The notes under the pieces: model-generated
The model's input: only the letters and a program-made list of their open reading frames with translations
What the model was told of the DNA's origin: nothing
Databases searched by the model: none
Part shown: positions 34,594 through 39,635 of the stretch, in pieces
Numbering within the stretch: the first letter of the stretch is position 1
Layout: the number at the start of each line of letters is the position of its first letter
Made by a program: the position numbers and the translations under genes
Source: Flavobacteriales bacterium
GTDB lineage: Bacteria; Bacteroidota; Bacteroidia; Flavobacteriales_D; Sanyastnellaceae
Direction of reading: 5' to 3'
Assembly (NCBI GenBank): GCA_947464415.1
Contig: CANHWU010000008.1
Location: 1-39,635, forward strand
DNA length: 39,635 nucleotides

Positions 34594-34940
34594 TCTTTCT
34601 GTGCTGAAAAGCCACTATATCGGCTGAGGCATAGGCACCCCTATTCGCACCCCCTTTCTCGCGAAAGATCGCGACCACTTCGTGTGAGGAGGGGAGATTA
34701 GTCCCCTCCTGCATAACCAATGTCAACGTATGAGCCAAAACCATCACCATACAACACAAGGAGAGCGATAAAATCGTTGGTGCTATTTGCTCATCGCTTC
34801 GGTCAGATAGACATTATTCATTTCAGGGATTTTCTCAAATATATGGAAATAGAAAAATGGGAAGCCTTGATACTTCTGCGGAATTGCAATGGGAGGGAGT
34901 CTGGCCATCACCCTGATAGTTGCACCCATCGCAAGATAAA
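34594..34940. other. Gap between TonB receptor and tRNA-Arg with two hairpins, no firm gene
   Basis: Two inverted repeats are visible: CTTTC-TCGC-GAAAG (34654-34667) and AGGAGGGGA-GATTAG-TCCCCTCCT (34687-34710), the latter a perfect 9-bp stem without a T-tract. A minus-strand ORF (34577-34759, MCCMVMVLAHTLTL...) overlaps the receptor's end. It has no recognised domain and no promoter-like box, so it is not called as a gene. A decayed gene or a structured 3' region of the receptor transcript are both possible. Confidence 0.35.
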
Positions 34941-34974
34941 TTTCGTTTTAAAAAGACCAATCCATTTATCTTTG
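34941..34974 (+). promoter_or_regulatory. Promoter of tRNA-Arg
   Basis: TATCTTTG (34967-34974) is an exact -7 match with a TTTCG element 21 nt upstream (34941-34945). The tRNA begins 8 nt after the last base of the box, fitting transcription from the mature 5' end or very near it. Confidence 0.75.
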
Positions 34975-34981
34975 CACCACT

Positions 34982-35056
34982 GGTCCCGTAGTATAATGGA
35001 TATTACATGGGTCTCCGGAACCCAGGATTTGCGTTCGATTCGCGACGGGATCACCA
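34982..35056 (+). tRNA. tRNA-Arg (anticodon CCG), CCA encoded
   Basis: A full cloverleaf can be drawn. The acceptor GGTCCCG pairs with CGGGATC (one G-T pair). The D arm has a short GTA/TAC stem, the anticodon arm is TGGGT-CTCCGGA-ACCCA with CCG at 35015-35017, and the T arm is TTGCG-TTCGATT-CGCGA. The discriminator is A and CCA is present in the DNA. It reads CGG codons. It has its own promoter and terminator, so it is transcribed alone. Confidence 0.95.
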
Positions 35057-35082
35057 AAATGGGGAGAAAGCTCCCCATTTTT
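35057..35082 (+). terminator. Intrinsic terminator of tRNA-Arg
   Basis: A 10-bp stem AAATGGGGAG/CTCCCCATTT with loop AAAG is followed by further T's. It starts directly after the encoded CCA. Confidence 0.9.
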
Positions 35083-35110
35083 CTTTCCCTCTCAACCTAG
35101 TGACTTCCGA

Positions 35111-37135
35111 TCAATCCTTTACGCATCGCACATAATACCCATCTCCCCAATCAGACTTCGTATTTTTATTTGGGCATGCCTTCAAATACAGCCCTTCTCG
35201 ATCATTGGAAACAGAAATAGACTTTACCGTCCCATCTTTCAACCAGTAATGCGTAGCCGCTTTATCTTCAATATACTTACCATTTGCTTGCCTATATGAT
35301 GCTCCCTTATTGGATTCCTGAAAAAGAATACGATTCACCTTTTGATCGTGCCCACCCCCATTGAGTAAACAATCGAAATCATCTGTACCAGCCAATCGCC
35401 ATCCATGAGGAGCGAGCATTCGATGATCCATAATGGCATATCCATTGAACAAGCGATAACTACCTGAGCATCGCTCTCCATTGGAAACATGAGCATAACA
35501 CCATGCGGGCATTTGCTGAGCCGCAGCAAGTCGCCATTTTTCTTCAGTGTCCGCAAAAAACAAAGTATCTCCATTAGGAAACTTTATCACATTCATAGGA
35601 TACTTCAAAAAAGAACATTCCCCTTTGTCCAAAGACAAATCTATCACTGAGCAAATTTCCGCATCGCTCGCGATATAATACACTTCACGACCTTTTCTAA
35701 AATGATAAGCATAAAATATACTAGGATCATCCGTAACCGATAGCGAATCATATTCGAAGGGCAACAACACCTTTCCCCCATAACCCAACAACCCCTTACG
35801 ACCTTCTTTATTGGTTATGGCCAAATAACGATGATCATTTACAGGGATAAAAGAAGCAGGAGGAGACAAGTTATCTAATTCCGCCAGTTCGCTGCTTTCT
35901 CCACCAAAGAGACACCGAAGATCGTACCAACCAAATTCTTGATCACTGAATCGTTCAACCCCATTAGCATCATAAAATTTTACGCTTCGTTGGCCATCTT
36001 GCTCAGTGAATACTCCAAATATTCCATAATGATCATAAGGAATGATAAGTTCAGATCCGCTGCAAATTTTTCTACCCGAATGAATGTAATACACTCCCAT
36101 ACCCTGCTTATCCCGATAAGTCACACAGGAATCATTGACCCAACGCCAGCTTTTCCATGAGGACAAATAAGGTTTAATCAAAGTACCATCAGATTGATCG
36201 ATATATAAATGGTAGGGTTCCAAATCATCTATGGACACATACATTGCTATATCGTCATTATTTATCACTTTTATGAAATCATATGCTTCAGAAAGTTCCT
36301 TACAACTGCCGTCCAAAAGATAGTAATTTCCCTTGGCATCACATCCAATCATGTAATTTTCATTGATCTTTTGAATGATTTGATAGTGAGAGGATGCTTG
36401 ATTTTTGGGCTTAATAGCAGGTAGATCACTCTCAATTTGGTCTATCCAAAACAAACAGTCTTTTATGGTCCATTGTTTTTTTTGCAACCGCCTACTAAAA
36501 AAACCACACCACTTTTCGTCGTATGACATTTGATGTTCTTTTAACCAAAGCTTGTATTGCTTCAAACTTTTCTGCTGGCAAGCCAAGAGTACAAATTGAC
36601 GAGCCGACTCTAATTTGGCGGTTATGAGCAATTGTTCTTCGTAAGTTAAATCTTCAAAAACACTTCGGTAAGTAGGTAACAACCATTGATAAATGGACTT
36701 CAATAAATCTTGGTCTGGAAATACCTTGGCATTGACCCATTCCAATAATTGAGGAGTAATTTTTGAATAATTCCCCATTGCCAATAGCAAATACCAAGCA
36801 CTGGTTACTTGACCTTCATAATTTTTATATTCAAACAATAAGCTTTGAACACCCGATTCTACCAACTGAACATAAGGGATCTCCTTTCTCTTAGGGAAAT
36901 TTTTTGGCACCGTCAAATCCAAAGAGGGTAATTCATATTTAACATAACCATCATCAATACCCAAAAGGTATTCTCGATAGGTTTCAACGGCACCAAATTC
37001 ATATCGCTGCCATTGACTCAAACCGATAGGTTTTAGCCATTTCGATATTTTTACTTCTTGCGTGGAGTGCGCTGATGCCAAATGGGGTAGAGCCCCGTAT
37101 AGGGTGAGGATCACCCAAAAAAAATGACTTTTCAT
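35111..37135 (-). CDS. Secreted protein with WG-like repeat and C-terminal FISUMP domain
   Basis: The 674-residue protein has a signal peptide (MKSHFFWVILTLYGALPHLA). The first ~250 residues are helical with no recognised family. Beta-rich segments follow, including a WG-repeat-like stretch NKEGRKGLLGYGGKVLLPFE (~440-460). The last ~110 residues match the FISUMP domain (YRLFNGYAIMDHRMLAPHGW, ending GYYVRCVKD), a secreted beta-domain abundant in Bacteroidota and Fibrobacter with no known activity. Surface or extracellular binding is plausible. Composition is AT-rich compared with the neighbours. It is convergent with the tRNA-Arg gene. Confidence 0.8.
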   Translation of the reverse strand: MKSHFFWVILTLYGALPHLASAHSTQEVKISKWLKPIGLSQWQRYEFGAVETYREYLLGIDDGYVKYELPSLDLTVPKNFPKRKEIPYVQLVESGVQSLLFEYKNYEGQVTSAWYLLLAMGNYSKITPQLLEWVNAKVFPDQDLLKSIYQWLLPTYRSVFEDLTYEEQLLITAKLESARQFVLLACQQKSLKQYKLWLKEHQMSYDEKWCGFFSRRLQKKQWTIKDCLFWIDQIESDLPAIKPKNQASSHYQIIQKINENYMIGCDAKGNYYLLDGSCKELSEAYDFIKVINNDDIAMYVSIDDLEPYHLYIDQSDGTLIKPYLSSWKSWRWVNDSCVTYRDKQGMGVYYIHSGRKICSGSELIIPYDHYGIFGVFTEQDGQRSVKFYDANGVERFSDQEFGWYDLRCLFGGESSELAELDNLSPPASFIPVNDHRYLAITNKEGRKGLLGYGGKVLLPFEYDSLSVTDDPSIFYAYHFRKGREVYYIASDAEICSVIDLSLDKGECSFLKYPMNVIKFPNGDTLFFADTEEKWRLAAAQQMPAWCYAHVSNGERCSGSYRLFNGYAIMDHRMLAPHGWRLAGTDDFDCLLNGGGHDQKVNRILFQESNKGASYRQANGKYIEDKAATHYWLKDGTVKSISVSNDREGLYLKACPNKNTKSDWGDGYYVRCVKD

Positions 37136-37244
37136 AATGGACAGGATTTTAAGAACATTATTTTGTACTAAAAAACAACTACCACATTTGAACGCAAAAA
37201 GAGTGACTTTATTTTAATTATTGTTCCCTTGAATCTATACCATG

Positions 37245-37273
37245 AAAAAGGGAGCGCGATGCGCTCCCTTTTT
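37245..37273 (-). terminator. Strong terminator of the 34-residue ORF
   Basis: AAAAAGGGAGCGC and GCGCTCCCTTTTT form a perfect 13-bp stem around the 3-nt loop. On the minus strand the stem ends in a T5 run. It lies 10 nt after the stop of the small Lys-rich gene. Confidence 0.9.
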
Positions 37274-37283
37274 ATCTTAATAC

Positions 37284-37388
37284 TTAATCGTACTTCGGCT
37301 TCTTATCTCTCTTCTCAGCTCTCTTTTCCTTAGCCGTTTTAGTGGCCTCCTTCTTGGCCTCTTTTTTTGGTTCTTTTCCTTTTCCCAT
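37284..37388 (-). CDS. 34-residue lysine-rich protein, missing from the ORF track
   Basis: The ORF encodes MGKGKEPKKEAKKEATKTAK followed by a Lys/Arg/Glu-rich end (KRDKKPKYD). It has both a full-consensus promoter 16 nt upstream and a perfect terminator 10 nt downstream, so it is a stand-alone transcription unit despite its size. The MGKG start recalls the small ribosomal protein bTHX, but the rest of that family's pattern is not seen. RNA, ribosome or nucleoid binding is inference from charge alone. Confidence 0.75.
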   Translation of the reverse strand: MGKGKEPKKEAKKEATKTAKEKRAEKRDKKPKYD

Positions 37389-37404
37389 GATTTCAAAGTT
37401 TGTT

Positions 37405-37435
37405 CGAAAGTAAACACAAAAAATCAATTTCCAAA
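37405..37435 (-). promoter_or_regulatory. Promoter of the 34-residue ORF
   Basis: On the minus strand TTTG (37435-37432), exactly 19 nt, then TACTTTCG (37412-37405). It is one of the best -33/-7 pairs in the window and lies just after the phosphatase stop codon. Confidence 0.8.
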
Positions 37436-37441
37436 TTCGAT

Positions 37442-37882
37442 TCACGAGAATTTTACCCAATACAAGGCATCTTCCATCAAGCGATGGTACATGACTATAT
37501 AATCGGATTCGCCTTTGTAATAAGGATCATCAATGATGGTTTGATCAATACGATACAAATGTATTTTTTTCAAATCCTCCTCAATACGGGCCTTCTCTCG
37601 CAAACTTTGCACATGATCAAAATCCATGCACAACAGAAGATCATACTGATCAAAAAATTCCAACTTAAATGGCTGCGCTCTGTGCGCGGAAATGTCCACC
37701 CCAAATTCTAGGGCTACTTTGATAGACAGTCGATGCGCGGGCTCTCCGTTATGGTACGCAGCTGTACCTGCGCTGTCCACTTGCATTGGTATTCCGAAAT
37801 CCTCACTCACCTTTTTCAGAATCCCTGCGGCCATGGGAGAACGACAGATATTACCCAAACAAATACATAAAATCTTTTTCAT
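37442..37882 (-). CDS. Low-molecular-weight protein tyrosine phosphatase
   Basis: The 146-residue protein has the CX5R active-site loop at its N-terminus (ILCICLGNICRSPMA) and the catalytic Asp motif IIDDPYY near the C-terminus, with DSAGTAAYH and CMDFDHV as further family marks. Such enzymes dephosphorylate tyrosine residues, in bacteria often on polysaccharide-export kinases, and are related to arsenate reductases. No kinase or capsule genes are nearby. It starts 3 bp after the fic stop codon, so it is probably co-transcribed with it. Confidence 0.92.
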   Translation of the reverse strand: MKKILCICLGNICRSPMAAGILKKVSEDFGIPMQVDSAGTAAYHNGEPAHRLSIKVALEFGVDISAHRAQPFKLEFFDQYDLLLCMDFDHVQSLREKARIEEDLKKIHLYRIDQTIIDDPYYKGESDYIVMYHRLMEDALYWVKFS

Positions 37883-37885
37883 CGC

Positions 37886-38926
37886 TTAAAAATAATGCTT
37901 CACGGCAAACGCATATTGCTCCATGAAAATTTTCTTGAACGCACTCACATTATTCTTCTCATAAAAAAGTAACATCGCCTTTTTGTAATGCAAAGGATCT
38001 ACGGTGCGAAAGGACAAGGGACAATGATGATGATTCATCAAAATGGCATTGCTGATGATACGCGCCGTGCGCTTGTTCCCATCATCAAATGGTTGAATGT
38101 AAGAAATCAACAACAATACCAGTAAAGCCTTTTCAAATACATTGCTCTTGCCATTCACCAAATCACACATCCCCTGCAAAGCCTCACGGATTTGAAACTC
38201 ATTATCCAAAGGGACATACTTTGTACCTGTAATGCCCACCCGCCTGTTGCGGATATTGGGCCTCACCTTGAGCTCCGCAGTAAGCAACTTGTGAATATCT
38301 TCAATGGCCGATACTGTCAAAGGTTGGACATAATGAATGTGCTCAAAAATAAAATCCAAAGCTGCTTTATGATTGAGCAACATCACAGCCTCATCTTTGG
38401 TTTTACCCGATGCCGTCTGTTGCATTACCAATAATCGCTCCGTCTCCAATAATGAATAGGTATTGCCTTCTATCTGGGAAGACTTCCAACTCAAGTCAAT
38501 GGCCAAACGCTCAAACTCCGTTTGAAACTGTCCCCTGCTCAATTGCTGGATTTGTCGGGTAAATTTAGATTGCTCATTCTGCATGGCCCGCAATTCCGAG
38601 GTGGTAAATAAATTCTGATTGTCTCGGAGATGTTCCAATAAATCAAAATTATAATGCGCTATGATATCCCGTTCCAGGGCATCTGTCTCAAAATATTGCT
38701 CTAAATCCACCTCTACCCAAATATCAAATCCCGGCTTCAATTGATAACGTGTGGACTTCCCATTGCCATAGGTGTCTACCCATCCTTCCGCTACCATACT
38801 TCCCAGCGCTCGCTTGACAGTGGCATAACCCACCAAGCCATCCATTCCCTCAAAAACCTCTTTTGAACTGGATAAACCATGTCCTTTAAGGTAATGCACC
38901 ACCTGATACTTTAGCTGCTTTTTCAT
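37886..38926 (-). CDS. Fic-domain protein with N-terminal winged helix; catalytic His replaced by Gln
   Basis: The 346-residue protein has an N-terminal winged-helix-like region (YQVVHYLKGHGLSSSKEVFE, residues ~7-62) and a Fic domain. Fic proteins usually transfer AMP to target hydroxyls using HPFx(D/E)GNGR. Here the loop reads IQPFDDGNKRTAR with Gln at ~278 where the catalytic His belongs. An inhibitory-helix motif of the (S/T)xxxE(G/N) type is present before the Fic core (SSQIEGN, ~149-155), as in class II Fic proteins. The enzyme may be inactive as an AMP transferase, or may have other chemistry. A TAATTTTG box ends 5 nt before the ATG. Confidence 0.88.
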   Translation of the reverse strand: MKKQLKYQVVHYLKGHGLSSSKEVFEGMDGLVGYATVKRALGSMVAEGWVDTYGNGKSTRYQLKPGFDIWVEVDLEQYFETDALERDIIAHYNFDLLEHLRDNQNLFTTSELRAMQNEQSKFTRQIQQLSRGQFQTEFERLAIDLSWKSSQIEGNTYSLLETERLLVMQQTASGKTKDEAVMLLNHKAALDFIFEHIHYVQPLTVSAIEDIHKLLTAELKVRPNIRNRRVGITGTKYVPLDNEFQIREALQGMCDLVNGKSNVFEKALLVLLLISYIQPFDDGNKRTARIISNAILMNHHHCPLSFRTVDPLHYKKAMLLFYEKNNVSAFKKIFMEQYAFAVKHYF

Positions 38927-38927
38927 G

Positions 38928-39022
38928 AGCTCAAAATTAATTAAAGCTCAAAATTACAACTTTCCATTAGACAAATCACCAAAAAAAGATTTTTTTTGAT
39001 CTTAAAAAGCTTTAAAGCTCAA
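38928..39022. repeat. Repeated AGCTCAAAATTA-type motifs upstream of fic
   Basis: AGCTCAAAATTA occurs at 38928-38939 and 38945-38956 (plus strand), exactly 17 bp apart. A related copy sharing the 11-mer TTAAAGCTCAA with the second one is at 39012-39022, next to the 12-bp palindrome AGCTTTAAAGCT (39008-39019). On the minus strand the two main copies each contain TAATTTTG, the likely fic -7 box and a duplicate of it. A binding site for the Fic protein's own winged helix is inference. Confidence 0.55.
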
Positions 39023-39635
39023 TTTTGAATCAAATCTCGTATGACTACCGATGCGACAGCCGCACCAAAAGTGGCGGGAAGATAAGAGATGGTGCCATAG
39101 GCCGATTTCTTATAATTTTTCCCATCGGTCAACATCAGACTCTCTTTGATGGGAGGCTCATCACTGAACACTACCTTCACACCTTTCTTGATTCCATGGC
39201 GTTTTAAGTTCTTTCTAATTTGTTGTGCAAAAGGACAAGTATGGGTTTTGGATATATCCACCACTTTTAATCGAGTAGGGTCCAACTTAGCACCTGCGCC
39301 CATGCTGCTCACCAAAGGGATTTGACTGCCGTAGGCCCCACGGATAAATGTAATTTTAGGAGTAATGCTATCAATGGCATCAATGATATAATCAGGATGC
39401 AAGGCAATAAGGGCCTCCACCATCTCAGGATTGATGAATTCCTTCACCACGTTGAGCTCAATTTCAGGATTGATGTCCTTGAGTCTAGCTGCCATGATCT
39501 CCACCTTAGCCACACCATGATTGGAGGATAAGGCAGGCAATTGTCGATTGCGATTAGAAGGATCTACTACATCCCCATCAATGATGGTCATTTTTCCCAC
39601 GCCAGCACGGCAAATAAATTCAGCCGCAAATGAGC
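39019..39635 (-). CDS. tcdA: TcdA/CsdL-type ThiF-family enzyme (5' partial)
   Basis: The ORF track begins at GTG 39600, but the frame is open to the window edge and reads SFAAEFICRAGVGKMTIIDG, the normal continuation of the ThiF/E1 Rossmann fold after its missing GxGG start. Other marks are SNRNRQLPAL (ATP-binding NxNRQ), YIIDAIDSITPK and the late VKVVFSDEPP, which matches the TcdA group. TcdA cyclises N6-threonylcarbamoyladenosine at position 37 of tRNAs to its hydantoin form. Other E1-like enzymes are less likely because no ThiS/MoaD partner is seen. About 50 N-terminal residues lie outside the window. Confidence 0.88.
   Translation of the reverse strand, partial: SFAAEFICRAGVGKMTIIDGDVVDPSNRNRQLPALSSNHGVAKVEIMAARLKDINPEIELNVVKEFINPEMVEALIALHPDYIIDAIDSITPKITFIRGAYGSQIPLVSSMGAGAKLDPTRLKVVDISKTHTCPFAQQIRKNLKRHGIKKGVKVVFSDEPPIKESLMLTDGKNYKKSAYGTISYLPATFGAAVASVVIRDLIQN

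Noticed and set aside
34720-35100. Plus-strand ORF of 126 aa
   Set aside because: It reads straight through the tRNA-Arg gene, its promoter and its terminator, and matches no protein pattern.
34982-37135. Genomic island integrated at tRNA-Arg
   Set aside because: No integrase, no repeat of the tRNA 3' end and no mobile genes were found; only the AT-rich FISUMP gene is nearby.
38961-39010. A/T-rich AAGAT...ATCTTTTTTT element as a strong terminator for the TcdA-type gene
   Set aside because: The stem is only about five A/T-rich pairs, too weak to call with confidence; it may act weakly.

Overview
The window is from the chromosome of a member of the Bacteroidota; class and genus cannot be fixed from this sequence. 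Three things support this. First, promoter-like TAnnTTTG boxes, several with a TTTG-like element 19-21 nt upstream, replace the sigma70 -35/-10 pattern. Second, the gene families are typical of the phylum: a TonB-dependent receptor with its small upstream partner, a FISUMP-domain protein, a GH92 glycosidase, a DUF3127 protein, a lipoprotein rhodanese-thioredoxin and a thioredoxin-TonB C-terminal fusion. Third, S16 carries a long Ala/Glu/Pro tail and the DNA polymerase III alpha subunit carries its own proofreading exonuclease. No phage genes, insertion sequences or CRISPR arrays were seen. This is core chromosome with some lineage-specific secreted proteins.

Layout. 1-2.7 kb: a 5'-truncated thioredoxin/TonB_C protein, rplS with promoter and terminator, cutC and a CoA-type Nudix hydrolase. 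2.8-4.2 kb (minus): purE overlapping a flavin reductase-like gene. 4.3-7.1 kb: rpsP, terminator, rimM and a YbiT-like ABC-F ATPase. 7.1-12.5 kb: a tightly overlapping set of outer-membrane lipoprotein, Spy-like protein, GH92 alpha-mannosidase and class III aminotransferase. 12.6-14.0 kb: DUF3127 OB-fold protein and WYL regulator. 14.0-16.0 kb: rhodanese-thioredoxin lipoprotein, GT2 glycosyltransferase and, convergent to them, thioredoxin. 16.2-19.8 kb (minus): dnaX, metallophosphoesterase and PAP2 phosphatase. 19.9-26.7 kb: amino-acid permease, a solo Fe-S PD-(D/E)XK nuclease, a large secreted MORN/YwqK-like protein, a TrmH-type methyltransferase, HU and a MATE exporter. 26.8-34.6 kb: dnaE (exonuclease fusion), M15 peptidase, small membrane-anchored protein and TonB receptor, nearly contiguous. 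35 kb: tRNA-Arg(CCG) with its own promoter and terminator. 35.1-39.6 kb (minus): a WG/FISUMP secreted protein, a 34-residue Lys-rich protein missing from the ORF track, a low-molecular-weight tyrosine phosphatase, an HTH-Fic protein and a 5'-truncated TcdA/ThiF-type enzyme.

Most notable signals. (1) dnaX is split at a run of 11 A's followed at once by a stop codon, with the tau C-terminal region open in the +1/-2 frame. This has the architecture of gamma/tau production by transcriptional slippage, although a homopolymer error must be excluded. (2) At least nine genes have the -7 box ending 4-5 nt before the ATG, which predicts leaderless mRNAs, while genes for ribosomal proteins, HU, thioredoxin and dnaE have longer leaders. 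(3) The Fic protein has Gln in place of the catalytic His, and its promoter carries tandem copies of AGCTCAAAATTA that could be an autoregulatory operator. (4) The ABC-F protein appears to have lost one composite ATP site. (5) The DUF3127 OB-fold protein ends in an SSB-like acidic DDLPF tip and sits directly upstream of a WYL regulator.
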